Below are positions 1 to 7,171 of a stretch of DNA of 64,000 bases, in pieces. Source of the stretch: Chryseobacterium sp. (GTDB taxonomy: Bacteria > Bacteroidota > Bacteroidia > Flavobacteriales > Weeksellaceae); contig JAGLBA010000006.1 in assembly GCA_018260475.1 (NCBI GenBank), positions 1 to 64,000 on the forward strand. The letters run 5' to 3'. Every line of letters starts with the position of its first letter. Position 1 is the first letter of the stretch. The position numbers were made by a program, and so were the translations under genes. Under the pieces are notes generated by a model that was not told the DNA's origin, did not search any database, and saw nothing but the letters and a program-made list of their open reading frames with translations.

Positions 1-114
1 AAAGATAAAAATATCCGAAAAATCGCAAAACTACGCCGCCAAATGATGAAAACCATGCACAAACTGGTGGAAAAGAATACTTTTAAAGACAAACAACTGG
101 AGTTTTTGGGTTAA
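1..114 (+). CDS. C-terminal end of an unidentified protein (partial)
   Basis: An open frame enters at the left edge and closes with TAA at 112-114, giving the last 37 residues. They are rich in Lys, Arg and Met (for example IRKIAKLRRQMMKT) and look like a basic amphipathic helix. I do not recognise the family. The rest of the gene lies outside the window. The coding sense is supported only by an uninterrupted frame and the abrupt AT-rich sequence after the stop. Confidence 0.45.
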   Translation, partial: KDKNIRKIAKLRRQMMKTMHKLVEKNTFKDKQLEFLG

Positions 115-181
115 AAAATGGAATATTTTGTTTTTAAAAACACCCTAAAAGACACAATTTTTTTCACTACTGACATTAAAA

Positions 182-217
182 GGTAGCGTCCCACCAACTG
201 TGTAAGTTGAAAAGTTA
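182..217 (+). repeat. left inverted end of the IS256-family element
   Basis: This segment carries TCCC followed by TGTGTAAGTT and AAAGTTA. Inverted, it matches 1510-1545. The outermost six bases agree less well, so the exact element boundary is uncertain by a few bases. Confidence 0.75.
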
Positions 218-295
218 TTCTGAAAAATTTTGGCCATTAAAGCCTAAAAATTTTTCGGAAATAACTTTTTACTATTTTTAAACCTTTATACAGTT

Positions 296-1498
296 ATGAT
301 CGACAAAAAAGAATTATTAAACAACAAAGAATTTTACAAATCTTTTAAGAGCGGAGAAGACTTAACCTCCTTCTTAAAACAAATGCACAAGAGTGCCGTT
401 GAGCACATGCTGAACGCCGAACTTGATGCTCACCTGGACACTGAAAAGCATGAAAAGACCAAGGATGGAAATTACCGCAACGGTCACGGAACCAAGAAAA
501 TAAAATCCTCGTTTGGAGAATCTGAAATCAAAGTCCCCAGAGACCGCAAAGGGAGCTTTGAACCCGCATTGGTTCCCAAAAGACACAATATCATCGAGGG
601 TCTTGAAAACGTGATCATCTCTTTTTATGCTAAAGGAATGAGCGTAAGCGATATTGAAGAACAGATTCGCGAGATGTACGATTTTGAGGTATCTACTTCC
701 ACTATATCCCGCATCACCAGTGCGGTTGCCAGTGAAATGGTGAGCTGGCAAAACCGTCCCTTGGATGATCTTTATCTGATTGTGTGGATGGATGGTATCG
801 TTTTTAAAGTTCGGGAAAATTCCAAAGTCATCAACAAAACAATCTATCTCGCGGTGGGCCTGAATCGTGAAGGCCGAAAGGAGGTTTTAGGCATGTGGCT
901 TGGAAAGAACGAAAGTTCAAGCTTCTGGATGAGCGTGTTAACAGATCTAAAAGCCCGTGGCGTGGAGGATATCCTGATTACCGCTACCGATAACCTGAAT
1001 GGATTTACCCAAACCATCCGATCCGTTTTCCCTGAATCACAAACACAAATCTGCGTAGTCCACCAGATTAGGAACGCCTGTAAATATGTAGTATGGAAGG
1101 ACAGGAAAGCCTTTACTGCGGATATGAAGCATATTTATGCTGCACCCACTAAACAGGCTGCAGAAGTAGCTCTGGAAGATTTTGCCCAAAAATGGGAATC
1201 CAAATATTCCTATGCAATCAAATCCTGGAGAGAAAATTGGGAGGAATTGACCGTCTTTTTCGACTTCCCGCTGGAAATCCGTAAAATCATCTACACCACT
1301 AACTTAATTGAAAACCTGAACGGAAAAATCAGGAAATATACCAAAAACAAAATGTCATTCCCAACGGATGACGCAGTGTTAAAATCCGTTTATCTTGCCC
1401 TCAGAGAGGCCACTAAGAAATGGACCATGCCCATTCAAAACTGGGGTATTGTTTTAAACCAATTTATGCTTATTTTTGAAGAAAGGCTCAGATTATAA
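296..1498 (+). CDS. IS256-family transposase
   Basis: A full-length 400-residue mutator-type transposase (Transposase_mut family). It cuts and pastes the surrounding element. The DDE catalytic residues can be placed at D166 in VWMDGIVF, D232 in [10 protein letters not shown] and E339 in [10 protein letters not shown]. The C253-x2-H256 motif (ICVVHQIRN) typical of the family sits between the second and third acidic residues. The N-terminal part has the usual [17 protein letters not shown] segment. The ATG at 296 is about 80 bp inside the left end. No frameshift is visible, so the enzyme is probably active. Whether the element still moves cannot be judged from one copy. Confidence 0.95.
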   Translation: MIDKKELLNNKEFYKSFKSGEDLTSFLKQMHKSAVEHMLNAELDAHLDTEKHEKTKDGNYRNGHGTKKIKSSFGESEIKVPRDRKGSFEPALVPKRHNIIEGLENVIISFYAKGMSVSDIEEQIREMYDFEVSTSTISRITSAVASEMVSWQNRPLDDLYLIVWMDGIVFKVRENSKVINKTIYLAVGLNREGRKEVLGMWLGKNESSSFWMSVLTDLKARGVEDILITATDNLNGFTQTIRSVFPESQTQICVVHQIRNACKYVVWKDRKAFTADMKHIYAAPTKQAAEVALEDFAQKWESKYSYAIKSWRENWEELTVFFDFPLEIRKIIYTTNLIENLNGKIRKYTKNKMSFPTDDAVLKSVYLALREATKKWTMPIQNWGIVLNQFMLIFEERLRL

Positions 1499-1509
1499 AA
1501 TCAAAGCCC

Positions 1510-1545
1510 TAACTTTTTAACTTACACACTTTGCGGGACAGTGTC
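1510..1545 (-). repeat. right inverted end of the IS256-family element
   Basis: Partner of the left end at 182-217. It also supplies a stop codon (TAA on the minus strand at 1522-1524) to the interrupted gene next door. Confidence 0.75.
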
Positions 1546-1644
1546 AAAACCTGCCTCAGTAAAGGCGATTATTACTGTCCAAATGTGTGTGATAATTGCT
1601 GTTATTGCGAATACGCCAAACAAGGAAACAAAGAGTGCTTTCAT
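1522..1644 (-). pseudogene. small membrane protein gene truncated by the IS
   Basis: The minus-strand ATG at 1644 opens a frame whose first 33 residues form one long hydrophobic helix (MKALFVSLFGVFAITAII and onward, then IWTVIIAFTEAGF). The frame then runs into the IS right end, which adds seven residues and a stop. The native part ends at about 1546. Reading across the far side of the element (181 downward), the frame could resume as NVSSEK if the AAAA shared by both flanks is collapsed. It meets a stop after ten residues, so the original tail is probably lost. It resembles small uncharacterised flavobacterial membrane proteins; no function is known. Confidence 0.6.
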
Positions 1645-1670
1645 TTTTTTATTAGTTAATGGTTAGTAAT

Positions 1671-2120
1671 TTAATATGAACTTTCAGTGTATTCCCATTT
1701 TTGATATAGGTCATTATACTTGTAATGTCCTATTTTATTACCTCTTGCATCAAAAACGTCATAACGCTTATACAAATCATTCCATTTTTTAGAACCTGTT
1801 TGATTTCCATTTGAGTTATATTTATCCGTTCTGTTGTATAGGTCATTTTGCTTTTCATAACCTTGTTGGTTTCCATTCTGGTCGTATGTTTCCTTTCTAT
1901 CATAAAGGTCATTTTGTTTTTCATACTTAACCATATTTCCGTTAGCGTCAAAATACTCAATTCTATTGTATAAAGTATTTTCTTTTGCATAACCTATCAT
2001 ATTACCTCGTGAGTCAAAAAACTCTGTCCGCTGGTAAAGACTATTATACTTTTGTGATGTTTGTGCTTTTACAGCAACTGTCGTCAATGTTATGACGATT
2101 AAGAGAATTAACTTTTTCAT
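1671..2120 (-). CDS. secreted tandem-repeat protein, YDxNGN type
   Basis: A 149-residue protein with a signal peptide ending near VKA-QT, so it is exported. The mature part is almost entirely five or six tandem units of 21-23 residues with the pattern LY-x-R-x-x-x-F/Y-D-x-x-GN-x-x-G-x-x-K-x-ND. Examples are LYNRIEYFDANGNMVKYEKQ and LYDRKETYDQNGNQQGYEKQ. Regular aromatic and Gly-Asn positions suggest a repetitive beta fold, like MORN- or YD-type repeats, but I cannot assign a known family. The last unit is truncated (LYQKWEYTESSY). It lies between an IS and a recombinase fragment. The start at 2120 is backed by the signal peptide. Confidence 0.8.
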   Translation of the reverse strand: MKKLILLIVITLTTVAVKAQTSQKYNSLYQRTEFFDSRGNMIGYAKENTLYNRIEYFDANGNMVKYEKQNDLYDRKETYDQNGNQQGYEKQNDLYNRTDKYNSNGNQTGSKKWNDLYKRYDVFDARGNKIGHYKYNDLYQKWEYTESSY

Positions 2121-2392
2121 TTTTTAATGATTTTTTTTGTGCTTACTTTGGTCGGTTTTCAGCTTACCCCGTTGTCGTGTCGTAAAATTACACATAACGC
2201 TCAAATATATGAATAGAATACGAAACTTGCAACTGAAAATGCTAAATGAGTAAATATTTGCTCTATATTGTTGCTTATTAAATATTTATGTATGATTTTG
2301 AATTGCGCAAAAGGGATTATTTTACAATGGTATTATAAATTAATTGCAGATTTTAACACTTTTTAACCTATAAAAAATGCGCATATCTTAAG

Positions 2393-2521
2393 ATGGATTT
2401 TTCAGATCAAAGATTTCAGTTCTCTGCCGGCACGCACAAAGATTCCAATGTGATTTGGATACAGTTTGAAAAAGACAAAGAGCTTATTGCCCACCTGCCC
2501 CACTATGCAAAAGAACGCTGA
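2393..2521 (+). pseudogene. tyrosine recombinase (phage integrase) N-terminal remnant
   Basis: The ATG at 2393 opens 42 residues that resemble the start of Bacteroidota XerC/D-like integrases: FSAGTHKDSNVIWIQFE followed by KELIAHLPHYAKER. At the position where such proteins usually continue with Trp there is a TGA (2519-2521). No recognisable core-binding or catalytic domain follows. Coding-like but broken frames continue to about 2700. I read it as the relic of an integrase that once brought in or rearranged this island. The family call rests on memory of the motif pattern. Confidence 0.55.
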
Positions 2522-2983
2522 AAAGCCAACTTCAATATCCTGAAAAAAACAAAACCTTGTGTTCATCGCTTTAGAAGAGGTTATATTTTTCAATGAATTT
2601 ACCAAAATGAGGAGTTGTGCCCTATAGCCAGAAAAACCCCGCAGAAACCACTTCCAAAGGCTACCCAACGCCTCAAAAAAAAAGCAGTCCCTCCGAAAAA
2701 ACTGCTTTGTGTATCTAAATTCTGAAAACGACATCCCCATAAGAGGACCATCATACTGCTGAAAAGCCACCGGAGCTTCCGTTCAACGGGCTTTCATCTT
2801 CTGTCCTGCGGACAAGACGAAAGCTTAGTTATTGTGTGTAGTTTTTAGTCCATTCCACCCAATAGTGCCACAGGTCCCATAGCTAAAAAGTGTTCATTTC
2901 ATCACAAATAATTATTAGAAATCTAAATGTTTATATTAGCACTGAACAACCTATTTTGCAGATAACTATTATGCCTTCGCCCT
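2522..2983. other. decayed intergenic DNA
   Basis: No intact gene is supported. The stretch at about 2590-2630 reads QNEELCPIA in one frame and resembles a segment near 43630-43665. Both look like relics of one sequence. The rest is AT-rich spacer leading to the 3' end of the restriction gene. Confidence 0.4.
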
Positions 2984-4663
2984 TTATTCTGTCAGCCAAT
3001 TTAGTGCCTGTTGCGTTATTCCGTTAAACCAATCTACTTCGTTGTCTGTCGAGTTTGCTAATTCATTTGACCGTTCAAAAAATCTTTGTATGTGTCTTGG
3101 TTCAGGAACATAATTTGCGTTATAGGAGTCCTCAACCATTTTTCTGAAAACACTTAATGGCAATGGTACAATGGTAGAAGTTCCTCCGTAAAATTGAATA
3201 TTCATTTTATGCAATGCGTAAAAATGTGCTTTGCAAGAATCATTTATGTTTGGAGCAATGAATAAGCAGTAAGCAGGTTTTTCTGTTTCTCTTTTGAATT
3301 TTGCAAGGTGTCTTGTTACAGGTTCTCCCTCTGTTTCATATTGTTTTTGTCCGCTTTGCATTGTTACTTCTACTGTTAAGCCAAAGTCTTCGTAATCACA
3401 AACAATGTCAGCCATATTACCTTGTGCTGTTGACATTGGATTACCATAATCATCAAATTTCAAGTTCGCTTTGATATTACCTCCGTCCAACATTGTCATT
3501 GCACGCCAAGTATTCCACTCTAACACCAATGGTGTGTCGTAAAGAGTTTTTGCTATTATTTGGTCGAATGTTGAGCTTATGTCCTCAAATTGTCGATAAT
3601 CTTTAATTGCAGTTACTTGTTCTGTTATTAGCTGTTCTTTTCTTATTTCAAGTTCGTCTGCAAAAATATCTTTAAGTTCAAGCAGTGTTGTGCTTGCCGA
3701 TATTTGAATTTGTGGAAACTCTGTTCTAATTCTTCGTTCAAGTAATTCTCTATTATCCGTAAATAATGTTGGAATCTGTGGATTTCCAAGATAAGCAACA
3801 TACTGTCCTTCATTATCAATAAAGCAAGGTTCTCTATCTGTATTTTGCAAGAAGTAATCAACCTCTTGAATTTTTTCTGGCACTATAGAAATTGATTTTC
3901 CAAGTTGCGAAATGTTTACAAGTGCTGTCGCCCTTAAATAACGAACACAAGCATCAGCGTAATCTCGCATATTGCTTGATTTTGTTTTCAAAAACTTTGC
4001 AATTGAACCATCATTTGTTTGTCGAGTTCGCGTGTTGCCTGAAGTTATGTCTGAACTATAAATTTCTCTTAATTCTCTATCTAAATATTCTGCTCGAAAT
4101 CTTTTGTAATTTCCTTCATTTTGTGCTTTTGCTATTCTGAATTGATTAATCTTTTCAACTATTGTTTCAAATTCTCTAAAATCAACTAATTGCAAACCGA
4201 AAATCATTAACTCATCAAATTTTAATGAGCCAAAGTGCCTAACTAGGCGGAATAATTCAAGATATGGTTTCACCAAAAATTCAGCTGAATTTTCGGAGGG
4301 CTTGTGATATGGAGAAGGTACTTGAAACTTTAGCAACTGACGTAAAAATATTTCCTCTTTTCGTCTTGAGTTTACTAATTCTCTACCTGCTGGAGTTAGT
4401 TGAATTGTTGGAGATAGAATTACAAAACCAAGAGCTTTTGGAGCTCGGTTAATTCTGTCTCTTGCACTAAATGCTGGGTCATTTGCACCTTCGCCATTGA
4501 AAAAGTTTTCCTCTTTTAATAACTCCATAAAGGCTCTTTGTGTTTCTTTATTCCATTGTTGTCCTGAGAAATGCGCGTTTAATAACCCAATTTCAGGAAT
4601 CATTTTAGCTGGTGTTCTTGGCGAAGTGGTGACGAAGATTACTTTGCTGTCTATTCTTGCCAT
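2984..4663 (-). CDS. AlwI-family type IIS restriction endonuclease
   Basis: A 559-residue protein of the AlwI/BspD6I/PleI family, which cuts DNA a few bases outside an asymmetric five-base site. The family start motif VTTSPRTPAKMIPEIGLL is at residues 11-28. The C-terminal nuclease domain shows the acidic set known from BspD6I: E382 (VLEWNTW), D419 (MADIVCDY), E432 (LTVEVTMQ) and E445 (ETEGEP). The 13-residue spacing between the last three matches BspD6I. The gene starts six bases after the methyltransferase stop, so the two are co-transcribed. Base composition is AT-rich compared with the flanking housekeeping genes, which fits transfer. The partner enzyme suggests a GATC-containing site such as GGATC. 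Confidence 0.88.
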   Translation of the reverse strand: MARIDSKVIFVTTSPRTPAKMIPEIGLLNAHFSGQQWNKETQRAFMELLKEENFFNGEGANDPAFSARDRINRAPKALGFVILSPTIQLTPAGRELVNSRRKEEIFLRQLLKFQVPSPYHKPSENSAEFLVKPYLELFRLVRHFGSLKFDELMIFGLQLVDFREFETIVEKINQFRIAKAQNEGNYKRFRAEYLDRELREIYSSDITSGNTRTRQTNDGSIAKFLKTKSSNMRDYADACVRYLRATALVNISQLGKSISIVPEKIQEVDYFLQNTDREPCFIDNEGQYVAYLGNPQIPTLFTDNRELLERRIRTEFPQIQISASTTLLELKDIFADELEIRKEQLITEQVTAIKDYRQFEDISSTFDQIIAKTLYDTPLVLEWNTWRAMTMLDGGNIKANLKFDDYGNPMSTAQGNMADIVCDYEDFGLTVEVTMQSGQKQYETEGEPVTRHLAKFKRETEKPAYCLFIAPNINDSCKAHFYALHKMNIQFYGGTSTIVPLPLSVFRKMVEDSYNANYVPEPRHIQRFFERSNELANSTDNEVDWFNGITQQALNWLTE

Positions 4664-4669
4664 AATATT

Positions 4670-5578
4670 TTATAGTGCTAATTCTTTTTCAAATTCTAAT
4701 TGTGAAAAATGTTTTTTAGCAACGTTACCGTAATTTGAAATCAAGATATGACTTGCTTCTGATTTAAATCTATTTCTGATATTCACTGCATAAGATTTTC
4801 CGTATTCGTCAACAATCATTTCGCCATATAATTTTTCAGTTAATGGCGTTCGACCAATAACCATAAGTGCTTTACATTTAAGCTGTTTATATTGATTGGC
4901 CAACTCAATGTGATTTCTTTCATTAAATCCGTCTTTATGTTCAGCATTGCCATAGTCAGAAAAAACACAATCATACGGTGGGTCTAAAAACATAAAATCA
5001 TCTTTATCTGACATTTTGAATATTTCTGAATAATCAAGATTGTAAATCTCTGTTTTAGCAAGTAAGTTATTATGTGCTTTAGTCACCAAAGAAGTATTTA
5101 AGTTAGCATATCTTCCGTATGGTACATTAAATTCGCCTTTTGAGTTATATCGAATCATTCCTGAATATGCTGTTTTATTAATGAAGAAATAAAGCAAAGC
5201 TTCTGAATACTTTTTTTCGGTCAAATCGTTGAACATATTTCTGATTTGGTAATAGAGAGGTTCGTTTTCATCATCTACACGTTCATTAGGCGTTATGCTT
5301 TTCAGCTCTTCAAACTTTTTGCGATTTATCGCATAAAGTTTTTCGATTTCAGATAATTCAGTTTTGAGTAGTTCAAAATTGTCTTTTACGCCTAAATAAA
5401 ATGAAATTAGTTTTGAGTTAATATCGTTAATGATTGCTTTTTTCGGTTCTAAATGAAAAAATAAAGCACCACCACCAAAAAATGGTTCAATATATCGACC
5501 ACTAAACTCTGGAATATGTTTAATCAAATGTGGAATTTCTTTTGATTTTCCTCCTCTGTATTTTACAAGTGGTTTCAT
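4670..5578 (-). CDS. Dam-family N6-adenine DNA methyltransferase
   Basis: A 302-residue alpha-class adenine methyltransferase. Motif X is KYRGGK (residues 6-11), the AdoMet motif I is EPFFGGGALFFHL, the catalytic motif IV is DPPYD, and RYNSKGEFNVPYGRY matches the Dam DNA-recognition region. It would protect host DNA from the adjacent endonuclease. Dam enzymes methylate GATC, which lies inside GGATC on both strands, so one methyltransferase could suffice. The start overlaps the stop of the upstream regulator gene (ATGA at 5575-5578), and the endonuclease follows after six bases. Confidence 0.92.
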   Translation of the reverse strand: MKPLVKYRGGKSKEIPHLIKHIPEFSGRYIEPFFGGGALFFHLEPKKAIINDINSKLISFYLGVKDNFELLKTELSEIEKLYAINRKKFEELKSITPNERVDDENEPLYYQIRNMFNDLTEKKYSEALLYFFINKTAYSGMIRYNSKGEFNVPYGRYANLNTSLVTKAHNNLLAKTEIYNLDYSEIFKMSDKDDFMFLDPPYDCVFSDYGNAEHKDGFNERNHIELANQYKQLKCKALMVIGRTPLTEKLYGEMIVDEYGKSYAVNIRNRFKSEASHILISNYGNVAKKHFSQLEFEKELAL

Positions 5579-5885
5579 ATTTTGGCAGTTTTTCGTATAT
5601 ATTCAACAATGCTTTCTGCAACTACATTTAAAATTTGTGTTGCGTCTTCTTCTTCGGCAATCATGTCACAAACTTTGTCTGCCGACCATAAACGAATTAA
5701 TTCTTTTGAGCCAATTTCAAATAATTCTGAAAGAATGAATACTTGTTCTCTTTTTGCTCGTCTGTCGCCTTTCTCAATTTTACAGTATGTTGCTGTGTCA
5801 ATTTCTAACGCTGAAGCTACACGTCGTTGAGGAATTTTTTTTTCCTTTCGAATTGTCTTTACTTTTTACCGATTATGGTTGACAT
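5575..5885 (-). pseudogene. XRE/HTH regulator of the R-M operon, frameshifted
   Basis: The minus-strand ATG at 5885 opens eight residues (MSTIIGKK) and then meets TAA. One base over, an open frame runs to 5575 and encodes a helix-turn-helix protein: KTIRKEKKIPQRRVASALEI, then IDTATYCKIEKGDRRAKREQ and a C-terminal helix. Adding one A to the run of five As (GGTAAAAAGTAAAG) would restore a 103-residue protein. Its place before the methyltransferase, with an overlapping stop/start, fits a controller (C) protein. No alternative ATG, GTG or TTG precedes the HTH in the second frame. It may be a true mutation, a phase-variable tract or a base-calling error. Confidence 0.75.
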
Positions 5886-5908
5886 TATTTGGTCTAAACG
5901 TTACTTGG

Positions 5909-5916
5909 CAAATATA
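5909..5916 (-). promoter_or_regulatory. -7 box for the restriction-modification operon
   Basis: TATATTTG matches the Bacteroidota TAnnTTTG consensus and lies 23 bp before the regulator start. The TAAACGTTA half-palindrome just downstream (5894-5903) could be an operator for the regulator; that is inference. Confidence 0.55.
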
Positions 5917-5939
5917 ATTATTTTTTAATTTATTGTAAT

Positions 5940-6160
5940 TTTATTTTTTGCACGGTCGTATTCTCAGGTAAGCGTAACGGTTTTTGGCATGGCCAAGGTG
6001 GAGTTTGCGAACCAAAATGGTCATTTTGACGAAAATGTTTCTCATAAATCCGATTGTTTAATCTAGCACTAAACATTGTTTGGAAAACTGCTGTCGTGCG
6101 TTCACCCTTTTTCATTCCGTTCCAATTTTCATATATATTTCGTCTCGCACTTGCCATTCA
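5940..6160. other. cassette-boundary-like intergenic sequence
   Basis: No convincing gene. A 75-codon open frame exists on the minus strand (start 6157) but has no recognisable domain. The sequence contains GTAACGGTTTTTGGCATGG followed by CCAAGGTGGAG at about 5976-6004 and GGAAAACTGCTGTCGTGCG at about 6079-6097. I recall very similar paired blocks as frequent spacers around accessory genes in Bacteroidota. This is memory-based and needs a genome search. Confidence 0.35.
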
Positions 6161-6236
6161 GGATAGTAATAACGATGCTTTTTTGCCGTTTCTCTTATAT
6201 TTCATAAATAAATATAATTACCTTTAACAAAAAAAA

Positions 6237-7013
6237 ATGAGAGCAATCTGGAATGGCGCCATCGGATTTGGCCTGGTAAATATTCCCATCAAAATGTACT
6301 CTGCATCTCAGGAGAGTACGCTGGATATGGATATGCTGGACAAAAGTGATCTTAGCAACATCAAATTCAAACGCGTAAACGAGAAGACGGGTGAAGAAGT
6401 CGCCTACGCCAATATCGTGAAAGGTTACAAGTACGAGGGTAGTTATGTGGTGCTTTCGCAGGAGGATTTTGCCGCAGCAGCACCGGAAAAAACCAAAATG
6501 CTCTCCATAAAACAATTTGTAAAAGAAGACGAAATCGATCCGGCCTACTTTGAATCACCCTACTTCCTGGAACCTCAAAAAAATGGTGAAGAAGCATACC
6601 GACTGCTTCTGAATGCACTGAAAAAAACAAAAATGGCAGGAATAGGAACCTTCATACTCCGCGAAAAAGAGATATTATGCCTGCTTCGCCCGTACGAAGA
6701 TAAAGTATTGATGCTGAACAGGATGCGATTCCCAGAAGAAATACGAACCTACGAAGATCTGAAACTTCCAACATCAAAAACGCCACAGGCAGCCGAAATG
6801 GAAATGGCAGAAAGCCTGATAAAACAATTCGCCTCCAAGTTTGATCCAGAAAAGTACAAGAACCATTATGCCGAAGATTTAATGAAAATCATCGAGAAAA
6901 AAGCAGGCGGTGAAACGGTAAAAATTGAAGAAGAGAAACATCCGGAAGGCAAAGCAACCGATCTAATGGCAATGCTGAAAGCAAGTCTAGAGGCAAATAA
7001 AAAAGTTGGGTAG
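6237..7013 (+). CDS. ku: Ku DNA end-binding protein
   Basis: A 258-residue bacterial Ku, the usual length for the core beta-barrel ring plus short tail. Homodimers thread onto double-strand ends and recruit LigD for non-homologous end joining. The start MRAIWNGAIGFGLVNIPIKM is diagnostic of the family. The middle part has the FKRVNEKTGEEV segment that often bears a conserved motif, and the C terminus is Lys/Glu rich. ligD follows 158 bp downstream on the same strand, so the pair makes a complete two-component NHEJ pathway. The ATG at 6237 follows an A-rich leader and no Shine-Dalgarno sequence is seen. Confidence 0.95.
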   Translation: MRAIWNGAIGFGLVNIPIKMYSASQESTLDMDMLDKSDLSNIKFKRVNEKTGEEVAYANIVKGYKYEGSYVVLSQEDFAAAAPEKTKMLSIKQFVKEDEIDPAYFESPYFLEPQKNGEEAYRLLLNALKKTKMAGIGTFILREKEILCLLRPYEDKVLMLNRMRFPEEIRTYEDLKLPTSKTPQAAEMEMAESLIKQFASKFDPEKYKNHYAEDLMKIIEKKAGGETVKIEEEKHPEGKATDLMAMLKASLEANKKVG

Positions 7014-7171
7014 TGAGAGATCTGGGTTTGTGAATTAATTGAATCCGCTCGCCCAAATTCTGCACCATAATAATCGTTAAATCCAAGTGTAAATGTTCTC
7101 GAGCACGCAAAAATGTTAAACCGCAATTATTAAAACAAAAAAATCAAATTTGTAAATCCTAATCCCCTAAA

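Larger units (their letters stand above)
182..1545 (+). mobile_element. IS256-family insertion sequence
   Basis: One transposase gene lies between two imperfect inverted ends of about 36 bp. The inner 29 bp of the left end (189-217) and of the right end (1510-1538) match at about 24 positions when one is inverted. The element looks complete. Only AAAA is shared by the two flanks, so the 8-9 bp target duplication usual for this family is not visible. A deletion or an older rearrangement next to the element may explain this. It sits at the edge of the accessory region and cuts a small minus-strand gene. Confidence 0.85.

Noticed and set aside
2402..2770. Minus-strand 122-codon open frame
   Set aside because: It lies opposite the integrase remnant, has no recognisable domain and an unnatural Phe-rich composition.
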